A DNA stretch of 64,000 nt from Trigonopsis variabilis (GCA_003707065.3 PPXM03000008.1:372001-436000), one strand, 5' to 3'; shown: positions 10,316 to 23,534, numbered from the stretch's first letter. Notes: generated by a model from the sequence alone, not told the origin. Program-made: numbers and translations.

Positions 10316-10612
10316 AAAAGATGTAGAATATTCATGGAACGTTCCTGAGTAACGGCTTTTATCATGTATAGCTTCCTTGCTAGAAAGGAGGCCTATTCAG
10401 TTCTTAAGGGATGTTAAATATTATACGCTCACTGTATTAATCCTTGCTTCTTTTGCTTCATTAAGAGGCTCCCTGTAACACGTTGGGACCGGCTACGTGA
10501 TACCTACCAGCCATGTCCCACATGAGCTCCTTCCCGTAGCAACGACGATTTGATCAAAAACATTTCATCCGCCACTTTTGAGACAGCAAATATATAATTT
10601 GTGATTGCAAAA

Positions 10613-12130
10613 ATGGCCGATAGTTCGGCTATTGCTTCTTTACTAGCTGCTTTGTGTACGTTGCTTCTTCTTTCGGGAGTCTCGCCGGTCAATCGTCTCA
10701 CAGGCCATGCTGTTATCACTCGCTCTCTTTTCATTTCTTTCCTTTTATGTCCAATTGATATTGCTGATGAATTATTCGAGATGCCTGACTGGTGCTGTTT
10801 TCTGGGATGATACTCTTGAGATTTGTACGTGATCTAACCTTTAGCTCGAGCTCAAGCGCAGCAAGCTCCTCCTACCGATTCTGGACAAACGACCACCGGT
10901 ACGCAAGCTGGTTTGGTTGGTGCCGATCAATCTGCCACGCTGAACTCGATTTTATCTGCCATCCAAGGAAGTCAGGCAGCAGTTCCCCAGGCGACGTCTT
11001 TACCTGTCCAGTCTTCTAATGTAGTCGATATATCTTCCATCAGACCGACGTCGACCGGGTATATTGATCTCAGTGATGATAACCGGCGGCGCCCAAGGTC
11101 AAGATCGCGTTCGCCTCGAGGAAGAGGGGGTCGGGGCGAACGACAGCGATCTCCACCTGGTTCTTCAGATTTTGTATCTGAAACTATGCATGTTGATTCT
11201 GCATATGTCGGAATGATTATAGGCCGGGGAGGAGATACTTTGAAGAACGTTGAACAACAGACAGGGGCCAAGGTGCAGTTTGTGGTTTCGGAAGACACTG
11301 GAGAGCGGGTGTGTAATATTTCTGGGACCATGCGACAAGTTGATGACACTCGAGCTTTGATCACCAGGCTCATCGAAAACCATAGTATGCAAAGACGAGG
11401 GATCAATCCTGAGCGACCTCCCTCAGGACTGAACGACCGGAACTCGCAAATGACTATTCCAGAGTCTGCGGTTGGTATGATCATTGGCCGCGGAGGTGAG
11501 AACATCCGAGATTTACAAGATCGAACAAATTGTCACATTAGTATTGCAGGCGAGCCCAATTCATCAGGATACCGGATCGTTTATCTTTCTGGTGCTCCTG
11601 ATGCCATCAAGCGAGCCAGACGGAAGCTTCAAGATATCATTGACAGTGACGAACGGCATCATGATGTCGGCCGCAGACCTCCAGAGCCTCCTTTGAACCC
11701 GGCATCAGCTACCGACCGCGTGTCTATTCCCACTGAGAGCGTGGGAGCTGTCATTGGCCGAGGTGGCGAAATCATCCGCGATATCTCCCAATCTACAAAC
11801 TGCAAGATCAGCATCTCGACCGGCGGCGAGATCGAGCGAGAAGTGAGCTTCCACGGGACCCCCCAAGATGTCGCCAAGGCCAAAGAAATCGTGTTGGGTC
11901 GAGTCGAATGGTATCTTACTTCTCGACAAGAACGCAAGGCTGGCATCACCGAACCTCAGACTTATATTCCTCCTCAAATGCAGCAGATATCTTCTACAGC
12001 CGCTGGCGTCACTCAGAACTCGCAGCAGCCAGCCGCTTCGGGTGACCCTTACGCTCCCTACGGCGGTTACGACAACTACGTGAAACTATGGCAGCTTTAC
12101 CAAGGCCAGCTCCAACAACCCCCTCAATAA
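10613..12130 (+). CDS. RNA-binding protein with three KH domains (FUBP-like)
   Basis: Exons are 10613-10655 and 10845-12130. The 189-nt intron has donor GTACGT and ends CTAACCTTTAG; the product is 442 aa. The main frame lacks an early ATG, and the first exon supplies MADSSAIASLLAAL. A basic RS-type patch (about 85-110, RPRSRSRSPRGRGG) precedes three KH domains, each with a good GxxG loop: VGMIIGRGGDTLKN, VGMIIGRGGENIRD and VGAVIGRGGEIIRD. The tail is rich in Q and P. The architecture resembles fungal relatives of far-upstream-element-binding and KSRP proteins, which bind single-stranded RNA or DNA. The specific target cannot be read from sequence. Confidence 0.9.
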
Positions 12131-12310
12131 GTCCTTAGGGAACATCCCTCCATGTATTCTAGAAGTTGAGCTGTTTATGTTGTAGAAGATTAGGGATGGA
12201 CGCCTCTGCGTGGCCGCCTGTAGCACAAAGTAAAGCTGTGTAACGGTCCTACCTGCCCGAGTTAGTCATTTTCCGGCCTAGTAACCGAGTCGAAAAATCT
12301 CACTCTCCTC

Positions 12311-15300
12311 ATGTCTGACCGCCTAGAGAAATGGGAGAAGCGGCTCCAAAGCCCAACTCTTTCCTCTCTGCCTACGGATTTCGTCCGTCCTTCTCCTCCG
12401 CGAGTCGTCGAAGCGACCTACTCGGAGCGGCTGTCAGAAAATGCCATTGAGCTTTTATCAGGATCTACCAGCCAACCCTATGCAATTGCGTTAACAGCAT
12501 TTGCCATTCTCGTCTCACGGTTGACTGGGAATGAGGATATTATCTTGGGCGCTAATGGATCTGCAAACCAACCATTTGTGTCGAGAACCCGACTCACTCC
12601 TGCGTCCACCTTTGGAGAGCTTTTAGCTGAATCAAATGAGGTAGGGCGTTATTGATCGAGCTGTTATGACTGACCATACTAGGACATCGAGTTTGGTAGT
12701 ACCAACTCGGTCGATTACGTCGATCTGGTGAGGTTCTTGGAGAAGCGACGTCAGTCGCCCGACAAGTTGACTCTTTTCCGACTTTATTTCCTCCAGACGT
12801 CTGATAGCTCAGAGCGTCATTTCCTTTCGGCTTCTGACGAGATCATTAGTGACATTACAGTATTCTTTGCTGAACCCTCGCACACAATCTACGTGCACTA
12901 CAACTCTCTTCTTTTCACGAGGGCAAGAATTGTAATTCTGGTGGACCAGCTATCTCAGATCATTGCTTCTGGTCTGGCTAGCCCCGATGTCGCTTTCAGC
13001 CATCAATCCTTGATTACTTCTCGGCAAAAGCCAGTCCTCCCCGATCCTACGTGTGATCTTCACTGGAACCAGTTCCGCGGTCCTATTCATGAGATTTTTG
13101 CTGCAAACGCAACCAAGTTCCCTGACCGTGAATGCGTGATTGAAACGAAGAATTTTCTTTTCCCTGAAAGCAAGGATCGGGTCTTCACTTATAAGCACAT
13201 CAATGAGACTTCTAATATCGTTGCCCACCGTCTCATTGCAGCAGGGCTAGGCCGGGACGACGTGGTGATGATCTACGCTTATCGAGGTGTAGACTTGGTT
13301 GTGGCTGTCATGGGAGTCTTGAAAGCAGGATGCACCTTTTCAGTTATTGACCCTGCTTATCCTCCTTCTAGACAGCAAATCTACCTCAGTGTTGCTAGAC
13401 CACGAGGTCTGATTGTTCTCAAAAAGGCTGGCGAATTGGCTCCTCCTGTCGTCGACTATATTGAGAAGGAGCTAGAAATCAAGCTTACCATTCCCGCACT
13501 GGTCCTGAATGACGATGCCAGTCTCTCGGGAGGTCTAGTCGCTGGAACAGATGTCTTGGACGAAGTCCAATCTCTTGGATCCAAGTTTCCCGGAATTCTG
13601 ATTGGCCCTGACAGCATCCCCACGCTATCTTTCACTTCGGGTAGCGAAGGCATTCCCAAGGGAGTGCGCGGTCGTCACTTCTCATTGACGTATTATTTCC
13701 CTTGGATGGCTGAGAGATTTGGGTTGTCTGATAAGGACAAGTTCACCATGTTGAGCGGCATTGCCCACGATCCTATCCAACGAGACATTTTCACTCCTCT
13801 CTTTCTCGGTGCGAAATTGCTTGTCCCTACTCAAGACGATATCGGCACCCCAGGGAGATTGGCCGACTGGATGGCCCAGTATGGAGCTAGTGTCACTCAT
13901 TTAACTCCAGCAATGGGCCAATTGTTGTCTGCCCAAGCGAGTGCTGACATTCCTTCTCTTCATCATGCCTTCTTTGTTGGTGATGTTCTCACCAAACGTG
14001 ATTGTTTACGTCTACAGTCCTTGGCTCGAAACGTGTTCATCGTCAATATGTATGGTACCACCGAAACCCAGCGATCGGTATCTTATTATGAAATCGCATC
14101 CATTTCTAAAGATGCCACTTTCCTCCAATCTCAAAAGGACGTCATGCCCGCTGGCCAAGGTATGCTTGATGTTCAGCTTCTTGTCGTCAACCGGAATGAT
14201 CGCACCCAACTATGTGGAGTCGGTGAGATCGGTGAAATCTACGTCCGAGCAGGAGGTCTAGCGGAAGGATACTTGAAACTTCCTGAATTGACTGCTGAAA
14301 AGTTCCTTACGAATTGGTACGTTGACCCTCAAACCTGGATAGCGCGAGACAAAGATAATGGTGAGCCGTGGAGGAGGTTCTGGAAGGGCCCGAGGGATCG
14401 AATGTATCGAACAGGCGACTTGGGACGCTACAGGCCCGATGGAAACGTCGAGTGCAGCGGACGCGCTGATGATCAAGTCAAGATTCGAGGGTTCCGAATT
14501 GAACTGGGCGAGATTGATACTCATTTATCGCAGCATCCTTGTGTTCGTGAAAATATTACTCTTGTTCGTCGTGACAAGGATGAAGAGCCTACGTTGGTCT
14601 CATACATTGTCCCCCACCCTAACAAGATCGGAGACTTCTTGTCTGGCAACGAAAGCGTCGACGAGGATGATCCAATCATCAAGGGTCTATTTAAGTACCG
14701 CCGTTTGTTGACCAATGTCAGGGACTATCTCAAGAAGAAACTGCCGTCCTACGCCGTCCCCACCGTCATTGTTCCCCTTACGAAAATGCCTCTCAATCCT
14801 AATGGCAAGGTCGATAAACCAGCGCTGCCATTCCCCGATACGGCCAAGCTTGCAGCCATAGCCAAGAAGCACTCCAAGAATGAATCTACCTTCACTCCTT
14901 TGGAGGCCACCATCCGAGATATTTGGCTAGGCATTCTTCCCCAGCAGCCAGTTGCCATCACCCCTCAAGACAACTTCTTCGATCTAGGTGGACATTCGAT
15001 TCTTGCGACCAGGATGATTTTCGAAGTGCGCCAAAAGTGCGTGGTCGATCTTCCTCTCAGTATCATCTTCTCTAATCCCACAATTGCCTCGCTTGCTCAT
15101 GCCATCGAGGAGATCAAGAATTCCAACCTGAACGTTCCAACTGGTGACCACAAAGAAGAAGAGGAAGCCAGTCCCGAGGCTGGATACGCCAAAGATGCGG
15201 AATCCCTTGCTCAGTCAATGCTATCCAAGACTTTCGTCAACAATGGCAAGGATTTTGGACCTAAAGACAACGTGGTTGCTTTTGTGACCGGTGTGACGGG

Positions 15301-16522
15301 ATTCTTGGGTGCCTTTCTTCTTAGAGATCTTCTTTCTCGCCCTGGTGTCTCCAAGGTTTATGCTCACGTCCGAGCCCGATCTCCTGAGGTCGGTTTTGGA
15401 CGCGTACGAGATAGCTGTAATGCCTATGGCGTGTGGAACGATGAGTTTGAGAAGCGGATTGAGGTGGTCACTGGATCGCTTGAGACTCCAAAACTGGGAA
15501 TAGCAGACGATGCATGGAACAAACTGGTGAATGAAGTCGATGTCGTCATTCACAATGGTGCTCAGGTCCATTGGGTCTATCCTTATTCAACCCTACGGGG
15601 CCCTAACGTTCTTGGAACGATTTACGCCTTGGAACTCTGCGCTTCTGGTCGACCAAAGAACTTTACGTTTGTTTCTTCCACTTCAGCTATTGATACGGAT
15701 TATTATGTTCGATTGTCCGATGCCAGTCTCGAAAAAGGCGGCAAAGGTGTCCTTGAATCCGATGATCTGTCAGGTTCAGCCACTGGACTGCAGAATGGAT
15801 ACGGACAGTCTAAATGGGCATCTGAATATTTGATCCGGGAAGCAGGAAAGCGCGGACTGAGCGGATGTATTGTGCGACCAGGCTACATTGTTGGAGATAG
15901 CGATTCTGGTGTGACTAACACGGACGACTTTTTGATTCGCATGCTTAAGGGATGCGCACAGCTCGGTTTAACCCCTGATATCTACAACACGGTCAACATG
16001 GTCCCTGTCAACCATGTTGCCCGGGTCGTCACGGCCTGTGCCTTGAGCCCGCCAGATGACGCTGCTCTTACCGTTGCTCACGTAAACGCCCATCCCCGGC
16101 CGCGATTCAATGGCTTTTTGGGCACTCTTTCGACCTACGGATGGGTGACCAAGGAAGTTGACTATATTCCCTGGCGCAAGCAATTGGAGACTTACGTGTT
16201 GACTGAATCTAAGGACAATGCTTTATTTCCCTTGTTACATTTCGTCCTAGACAATCTTCCTCAGAGTACAAAGGCCCCCGAACTGGACGATCGCAATGCC
16301 CAAGCTTCGTTGAAAAAAGACATTGAATGGACTGGACAAGATTTCTCTGCTGGTAGGGGCGTAAATTCGCCGCAGATGGGCATCTATCTTGCCTATCTGT
16401 TAGCCATAGGCTTCCTGCCCAAGCCCAATGGACACGCAACTCATGAGCTGCCGCGGATCGTTGTGAAGCAGTCGGTACTTGATTCGTTGGAAAAAGTTGG
16501 AGGACGAGGCACTAAGAATTAA
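12311..16522 (+). CDS. LYS2: L-2-aminoadipate reductase
   Basis: Exons are 12311-12640 and 12683-16522, with a 42-nt intron; the product is 1389 aa, nearly identical in length to S. cerevisiae Lys2 (1392). An NRPS-like adenylation domain has the P-loop-like SFTSGSEGIPKGVRG (about residue 426), MYGTTETQRSVSYYE and YRTGDLGRY. A carrier domain carries the phosphopantetheine serine in NFFDLGGHSILATR (about 880). The C-terminal NADPH reductase starts VTGVTGFLGAFLLRDLL (about 978). The enzyme reduces alpha-aminoadipate to its semialdehyde in fungal lysine synthesis and needs activation by the transferase Lys5. A weak TGACTAA-type site lies at 12262-12268 on the reverse strand. Confidence 0.98.
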
Positions 16523-16606
16523 CGAATTGGATAGTTGAATGACGAGTTTTCTTCTTTGTAACCAACAGCTATCATCGTAATGCCCATAGTTAATAATATA
16601 TACAGA

Positions 16607-17747
16607 TTAAGGGATGAATATGCTGCTTGATGCTTTGTCTGCATTTTTGTAGAGATTGAGGACTCCGTCTTTGATTGCAGAATTCATTTTGTGTTCATCT
16701 CCAAGGAGAACCTCGACGGAAGGGGAAAGAGAGTGAGATTGCGACACAACATCGGGGACCCCACGGTCAAAGAGCTCTTTACGAAGGATTTTGACCTTTG
16801 GGACGCGACAAGAGCGAATAATAAGATTGTAGATATCGTCAGTTTGAAGTTCGAATGGGAAGTCAGAAGGGCCAGATATGAGGATCAGGATTTGGGGGGA
16901 AGAGAGTCTAGAGGGATGATCTTTTGTTTCCAATGCAATGAGACGGCGGGATATACTCAAGAGATTGTAAAGAAAGGCAAAAGGGGCTGTATTTTTGAAA
17001 CTTTTTAGCCTTGACCCTAGAGCCGAGGTGAATTCGTTGACATAAGTCGCGTCTTCGAGGACTTGCCCATCCAGGTGGTCTCTTACAAAAGCCTAAGGTC
17101 ATGTTAGCGCAGCCAAGGGTGAATCTAGATAACTTACATCAACTATGCGCCTATCAAATGGTCGGAGAAGAAGCGCCGTCACAGAAAGGACCTCGTCTAT
17201 ATATTGCGGAGAATAGATATTATTCTGAAAGAGCAGGGATCTAGAGATCGGCTGATCTCTGCCAGTCTGTAACCGATTAGTGAATAGCGTAAATATATAA
17301 TCTCGGTAGAGGATATCTTTGACAAACTTCCCAAGAGGCCTGAACAATCGTTTTGTTGGACGGCCACCCGTCCGATTCACTAGTTCTATAAAAGTTTCCA
17401 GACAGTCATTCAGTCCATAGAGAAGATATTTATCCATGAAAGGTAATCCCGAAAACCCTTTCTTCTGCCGCTCCAGTCGTCGAGGGCGGGGCTTGGAACT
17501 GCGCTCAACTAACCGCTTGATCCGCGAAAGAATCACCAAAATCGTCTCTAATTCTTCAGTCCTCACAGCCTATCGTTAGATCCCAACAAAGGGCATATCT
17601 TACCTGGCTCCTACTCTCCGTGCTATAGCTATATGACACGGGACTCCCGGTGGAATGCCATGATAGTAACCTAGGTCCCCTGGCACCAACTGCTCGTAAT
17701 GTATAGCCGCTTATACTGGCACCTTGCAGGCGTATCAACCTTACCAT
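16607..17747 (-). CDS. Uncharacterised protein with a likely mitochondrial presequence
   Basis: Three exons are needed: 17747-17604, 17569-17138 and 17092-16607. The introns are 34 and 45 nt, both with CTAAC branch sites, and the product is 353 aa in one continuous frame. The N-terminus (MVRLIRLQGASISGYTLRAV) is arginine-rich without acids and looks like a mitochondrial targeting signal. The middle has FMDKYLLYGLNDCLETF and RPLGKFVKDILYRDYIF; the C-terminal half has LILISGPSDFPFEL and a conserved-looking KILRKELFDRG. I do not recognise a family. The repeated splice consistency makes the gene itself convincing. It is convergent with LYS2 (84 bp apart) and divergent from PKR1. Confidence 0.7.
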
Positions 17748-17894
17748 GTACGGTAAGAACTATTTAACTAAAATATTCTGTAGCCTTTTGGGATATCTGA
17801 CATCGAGCAGTAGCGCTGGAGCTTAAGAACCTCGTAACGGTTACTCGCTGTAACAAAGAAACTGGCAAACGCAGCAACTACTCTAACCAAGACG

Positions 17895-18161
17895 ATGGCT
17901 TTCATTAAAGACTTGACTGATTCGATCTTTACTCCAGGGACTACACCCGTTCTGGTGAAAGCGACGAACTACTCATTTGCTGGACTGTTGGTTGTGCTTC
18001 TTCTTCTTCTGATTGTCACCAAAAGCATTCATTTTGTAATCATGTCTGTCCTCGCGGGAGGACTGTGGATTGGAGTCAATTGGTTTGTACGAGAGCTTGA
18101 AAACGTCAAGAGAGAGCAAGCCAAGGAGACGTCTAAGGAGGAAGACAAAAAAAATCTCTAA
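17895..18161 (+). CDS. PKR1: V-ATPase assembly factor Pkr1
   Basis: A single short exon encodes 88 aa. The N-terminus SIFTPGTTPVLVKATNYSF matches the family signature (FTPGxTPxL, ATNxxF). Two hydrophobic segments follow: about residues 28-45, rich in L and V, then about 47-65, seen as SIHFVIMSVLAGGLWIGVNW. The end is a charged tail rich in K and E. Pkr1 resides in the ER membrane and helps assemble the Vo sector of the vacuolar ATPase. Size agrees with fungal Pkr1 proteins (about 85-125 aa). It is convergent with the helicase gene, 54 bp apart. Confidence 0.9.
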   Translation: MAFIKDLTDSIFTPGTTPVLVKATNYSFAGLLVVLLLLLIVTKSIHFVIMSVLAGGLWIGVNWFVRELENVKREQAKETSKEEDKKNL

Positions 18162-18215
18162 GAATGTTCATCAAGTCAGTCGTCGCTAGTATACATGAAA
18201 TGAAATGAAATGAGA

Positions 18216-21200
18216 TCAGGGCATGGCTGCAAATGTAGGCCGTCTGCTTGTTGATGCTGCCTTTGGTTTGGTTGCTTTGGATGACGATCGACCGCCTCTC
18301 GACTTTCGTCCTCCATTGCTGGCTCCAAACCGTCCCTGGGAACGCCCTGCCGCTGACCATCCTCCCCCTCTTTTGGATCCGGCTCTGGTACCATTCACAC
18401 CGGGAGCAGATGGTGCGCTAGATCTTTTATTGTATGTTTTGGTGCCTTGCTCATCTTGAGTTAGAAGAAGCCGAGATTACTGTGTCTCTCTCACCTGCTC
18501 GCGGGTCCGTCTTGTAATTTACCACCATATTTTCTTTGTCTTGATTCGAACCACTGTATAATTAGCTTTCTTATTTCACTCCAAGCGTGATCAGCTCACC
18601 TGTAATTCATATCGTGTTCATCTTGAAGCCGTTTGATCGTCGCCGCAAATCGCTTGTAGAATTTAAGTTGGCGGGCTTCTAGACCTGGAATCTCTGAGAA
18701 ACTTTCTTCATCTATTGCATTAGAGGCATGTTTATTCTAGACTCACCTTTCGGCAGTTCTTGGGCCATATACTGTAAGACATCGTCACTGCAGATTGTCT
18801 CGCGAGCAAAGACATTACGCTCGTTCATGATCTTGCGGTTAGTGCCTCATTGTCGATGCCTTAAACAACTTACGTCTTTGCGGACATTCTCTAGCTCGGA
18901 ATAAGCGTAGATCGCAAACTGACCAGCATCCACCGCACGCGATGGCAGTACAATGGGAGTAAAAGTAGAAACTGCAGGAGCTCTGAGCCTAGCTGAGTTC
19001 GGATCATAACCAAACCGATTCAGATCTGGGACAGCAAGAGCCGCTTTAGCCTTTTTCGGAGCTGCACGATTTTTTGCGGTAGTCGAAGAAGATAACAGTC
19101 TGGATGCCCGAGCAGGTCTCGATTCTATCACAGGTTCTTCACCAGCATCATCATCATCAATACCACCGCTTTTACTGGCTTTATTCACTGCCAAACGGAC
19201 GACCTCCTTCCCAGAGAGAACGTTTTGAGCTTTACTACCTGGGCGGACATAAGATGAAGCAAATCCAGCCCGATTGAAGATGGAATATTCTTCGAGGATG
19301 TTTTCTCCAACTAGATGATGAAACAGGCGTTCCATGGTGGTGCGATGCATCCGGGATCCTTTACCATATCCTTGGACTGTATCATAGCCAGCATTAACAA
19401 CCTTTGAGCTTTTCGATCCGCGGAATACATCCATACACTGAAGCATGGTGATATTGTTATTCATCCGGTGGATCTCGCTAGCAATTTTCACGACATTTAT
19501 CGCTTCTTGGGTAAAGTCTCGTACTTCATAAGTGTCCGAGCCTTGCTTGCGACAGTTATCGCAGGAATGATTGCAATCTTTTGCGTCAAATGCTTCATTG
19601 AAATAGCGAAGAACCTGCACTCGGCGACAGTCGGTCCGATTCTCGCAGTACTGAATCACCTGTCTCAAGAAGTCTTTATGCTTCTCTCGCTGCTCATAAC
19701 TTATGTCATTATCACGTTCAATCATGGTCATCATCGACGAAGCGTCTCGATAATTGTAGAACAAGACACACAGAGAGCCCAACCCATCGCGGCCAGCTCT
19801 CCCGGTTTCCTGGTAATACCCTTCGAGATTCCTCGGCAAATAATGATGGACCACAAATCTTACATCTGGTTTATCGATACCCATTCCAAATGCAATGGTA
19901 GCACAGATCGCTTGGTATTTGCCTCGCTGCCATTCTTCTTGAATCTTGATCCTAGTCTCTGGGACCATTCCAGCATGATAAAATGTAACCCGCAAGCCAA
20001 AATTACAGAGCTGCTGAGCAACTTTCTCGCATGAGATCTTTGAGTGGCAGTATATAATCCCACTTTTACCCTTGAATCGTTTGGCCATCAAATCGTAGAT
20101 TTCTTGGAGGGTATTCTTGTCCTTGGGGCGCACTTCGTAAAATAGATTGGCTCGATTGAAACTTTGTTTGAAGAACTCGCAATTCACAATCTCCAAGTTG
20201 TGCTTGATGTCCAATTGTACCCGGTTGTTGGCAGTCGCAGTCAGCGCCATTACTGGGATATCAGGGTATTCTCGTCGCAGAGTGCCCAATTGCTTATAGT
20301 CCGGTCGAAAGTCATGGCCCCAAGAACTCACGCAATGAGCTTCGTCAATCACAATTCTGGCCAGTTTCTTCTGATAGTAAAGATTGCTGATAGCTCGCTT
20401 AAGCATGCTGTTAGTGTTAACCATCTCTGGCGAAACATAAAGCAACGCTAAATCTCCTTGTTCAAATTGTTTGAAAATAGACCGCCGCGAATTTAGATCA
20501 CCTCGAGAACTGATCGTCTCCGCCTCAATACCTTTCTTCTTCAGAGCTGATACCTGGTCCTGCATCAGCGATATCAATGGCGAAACCACAATGGTAGTTC
20601 CTTTAGTCTTTCCACTCGACACAAGCGCAGGTAATTGGTAACAAAGCGATTTACCGCCGCCAGTCGGCATCAAGACGAAGACATCTTTACCAGCCAGAGT
20701 AGCGTTGATGGCCTCCAGTTGGTTTTTCCGAAACCCTGGCAGTTTGAACACGTCCTGCAAGACGCGGAGGACATCCTTCGACCAGGGATAAGATACATCG
20801 GCTGGATTCTGAGGCATTTCCGACACTTGGATTTGAGACGAAAGAAGCTCATCATCGTTAAACTCATCACTCGAAGAAAGATCAATCGGTTCAAATGTCT
20901 CATCTAAGAATCCATCATCAAACTCGTCCATAATGTCGTTCTCTACCCGCTGGATTCTCTGGGTGTTGTCTTGTTGCTCATTCGGTCGATCGTCTTCATT
21001 TAACGGTCTCTCATCAACGGAATTCTTCACAGCTTGATAATCCTCGTCAATAACCATAACATCAGGAGTAGGATCGAAATCGGATCCAATATCCAGATCG
21101 GATCCAATCATTATACTGTCAAACGGATCTCCAGGATCCATGTTTTCTGGGCCATCTTTGAAAGATGAAGCAACATGATCTTGTCCGGTTTGTCGCACAG

Positions 21201-22299
21201 GAGAGGATGATGGCAATGTCTCCCATACAGGTTCATCTCGTGCCGTCAGACGGACTTCAGGAGACGCAAAGATAGTATTGCTTGCATTTTGAGCACTTTG
21301 TGAACCATCAAGTCTCGGGACATCAGCTTTTGGCAGCCTTGGGAGCTCGACTCTTGACTGAGCGGGAGACTGCGTCAGAGGAATATAATCAGTATCTTGA
21401 GTGTCTTGGATTTCCGTCTCGCCATTCAATTCGTGTTTGAAGATCTCCTGGATAGTTTTGTCATATTCACACCATTTCTTTTTCGATTCATCCCATATAT
21501 TCTCCTTGGCCTCACATTCCTGTCTCTTCTTGGCTAAGCTAAGCTCTGGACTCTCCAGAATCTGTAATTTAAGCTCTAGTGCCTTGATGCGTTCAGCAGA
21601 AGCTTTATATAGCTTCAGCAGTAGATGGTTCGATTCGTTCGCTGGCGTCCTAGGGCTTTGAAACAAACTAGGCAGAGGGCTAAATTCGCAGTGATCCAAT
21701 TTGTTTGCTGGAGGGTCACTACTACTGTCGAATGGCCCGGATTTGGTATCAGAACCATCTCCAGATTGTATCTTAGGACGCTTAGGCAGCCTTTCAAGTT
21801 CACCCGTATATTCATGGCTGCGCTTATTCGCAATTCCCCCATTCTCTGTTCGTCCAAGAGCTCTGTTTTTAATCAGCGAACCATCTTCTGTTAAATCAAT
21901 GACCTGGGAGCCACTAGACGAGTACTCGACGGTGGCACTTATGTCGGGTTTCCGAGATCCTGGAGCCGATGATAGTGGACCACAAGTCGATATGAAGGAA
22001 TCAGTCGGATGGTTGTTTCTTGTGTTATCAGGATTTCCAGGACGGCTCAGAAAAGATCGTGAGGACGCTGGCACGGTCTCTGACAGAGCAGCATCTGAGT
22101 TGGGAGCGCCAGCCAAGGTCCTAGGCCCTCCAAAAGCAGCTTTGTTTATCAACGACTGTATAGAATCAATCTCGATTGGCGGATAATTGTCTTTACAAGA
22201 CTGTCTATCTAGATAATCTCGATCACTCTGACCTGGAAACTTGTACGACTTGCGCAACCAAAGAACGTGCGTTCGTAGATTTGTCTTGCAGTTAGTCAT
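18216..22299 (-). CDS. SGS1: RecQ-family DNA helicase, Sgs1/Rqh1/BLM orthologue
   Basis: Five exons: 22299-18874, 18831-18747, 18711-18600, 18553-18495 and 18454-18216. The introns are 42, 35, 46 and 40 nt and the product is 1306 aa. The N-terminus NLRTHVLWLRKSYKFPG resembles the short motif that binds Top3-Rmi1. A long acidic, disordered region leads to the helicase core: FVLMPTGGGKSLCYQLPAL (Walker A), VIDEAHCVSSWGHDFRP (DEAH box) and ETGRAGRDG. The RQC zinc cysteines lie in YCENRTDCRR and CNHSCDNCRKQ. The HRDC domain is completed only by splicing, continuing ELENVRKDIMNERNVFA and then IPGLEARQLKFYKRFAATI. The tail is basic and rich in R, G and S. It unwinds recombination intermediates and stalled forks. 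Confidence 0.96.
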
Positions 22300-23089
22300 T
22301 ACCAGGCATTCAGAGCCTGGGTATATTTATCAATCTAAGGGTAAAATGAGCGATAGAGTCCCCGTGGCTGTTGTTGTTCTGCGTGTAACAAAATAATAAA
22401 CGCGCTCTCCCAACTACCGTCGTGATACCTCAAAGCGACAAGGGCAAAAAAAAAGGTCTAGTCAACGGATCTGCCAGCCTATAAACCAGTTGTCATTATT
22501 AGATCTACGTATATAGGAGACTTGTTCAACAGAAGGAATGAATTTTATGAACGAGAGTTGTTTATGGAGTCTGTTTCTCCATGATATCATCTAGATTCTT
22601 CGCACAGCAAAGATAGGAAAGGGTCTGGTATAAGAAGAGCTGGCTCTCAAACTTATAACTGAAAAGGAAACATGGAATGAGTTACGATCTGAAGCAGTTG
22701 GACTTGAACGTTTGCTGTTGTTCCATCAGAAAGGCACAAACCAGAAACAAGGGCCCACTTAATGTTAATGTTTCCATAGAAATAGGTCCTATTCTATTTC
22801 TGGAGAGCACTAATGAAGAGGTAGCTTTGTTAATCTCGCTGCGTGAGAGACACTCGATCTGCACTTTATCGCTTTCTTGCTCGGCGTTTCGTTCATTGGG
22901 GAGCCATTACCATCAGTGATTATGGATCGTATTGACGATTACAAGTGAATCTTATACGTGACTGCATTTGAAGCGCAAGACTTTTGAGACACGCGAGTGA
23001 GATCTGGAACGCAGTTCGATAGTATACACATGTAAATAGTCTAAGCCTATTAGAAATACCTCAAAGAGGACTCTAAAATAGTCTCGGGC
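22300..23089. other. Intergenic region: SGS1 promoter and BolA-gene 3' flank
   Basis: About 790 bp between two genes on the minus strand. It is rather AT-rich, with an ACGCG (MCB-like core) near 22398 that could serve S-phase expression of SGS1. An 80-codon plus-strand reading frame from ATG 22677 has no recognisable features. I see no RNA gene. Confidence 0.4.
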
Positions 23090-23422
23090 TTATTGTTGGA
23101 GACGCTGCCATTCTTCAGGCGTGAGATCCTTCTATTCATTAGTAATCCGTAACGTAACCAGGCGTACCTGAGTAAAAGCATGAATAGAAGCAATAATCTC
23201 TTTAAGAGCTGAATTCACCATTCTGTGTCGAGCGAGAGTATTTTTTCCTTGAAAGATCTGGCTAACAATCAGGACTTGGAAGTTCTGTCCGCATCCGCCT
23301 TGACGTTAGTTTGATCACCCTGTGTCCAACCAACCTGATAGATCTTCTACAGACACATGTTCAGCTTGCAACTTCTCTCGAATAACACGAGCAAGTCCCT
23401 CACTAGTGACCTGACCATCCAT
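23090..23422 (-). CDS. BolA-family protein (Fra2/Bol2-like)
   Basis: Three exons, 23422-23335, 23298-23168 and 23131-23090, give 86 aa. Introns are 36 nt each; the first uses a weak GTTGGT donor but keeps the frame across [16 protein letters not shown]. The BolA signature is clear: [20 protein letters not shown], then [20 protein letters not shown], with the conserved histidine near [13 protein letters not shown]. BolA proteins bind monothiol glutaredoxins and take part in iron-sulfur cluster trafficking and iron sensing. The lack of a presequence and the GGCGQ motif suggest the cytosolic Fra2/Bol2 branch, but assignment among paralogues is an inference. It is divergent from NIF3 with 112 bp between starts. 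Confidence 0.88.
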
Positions 23423-23534
23423 AACCCGTAACCAACGATATCTGATAAATCTGATAAGAAAAGTTTTGCGTAGCGTTGCCAGCTGGTGTTGGGATCAACT
23501 CGACACCTGATTCCCATCACCAAAGCGACTTAGC

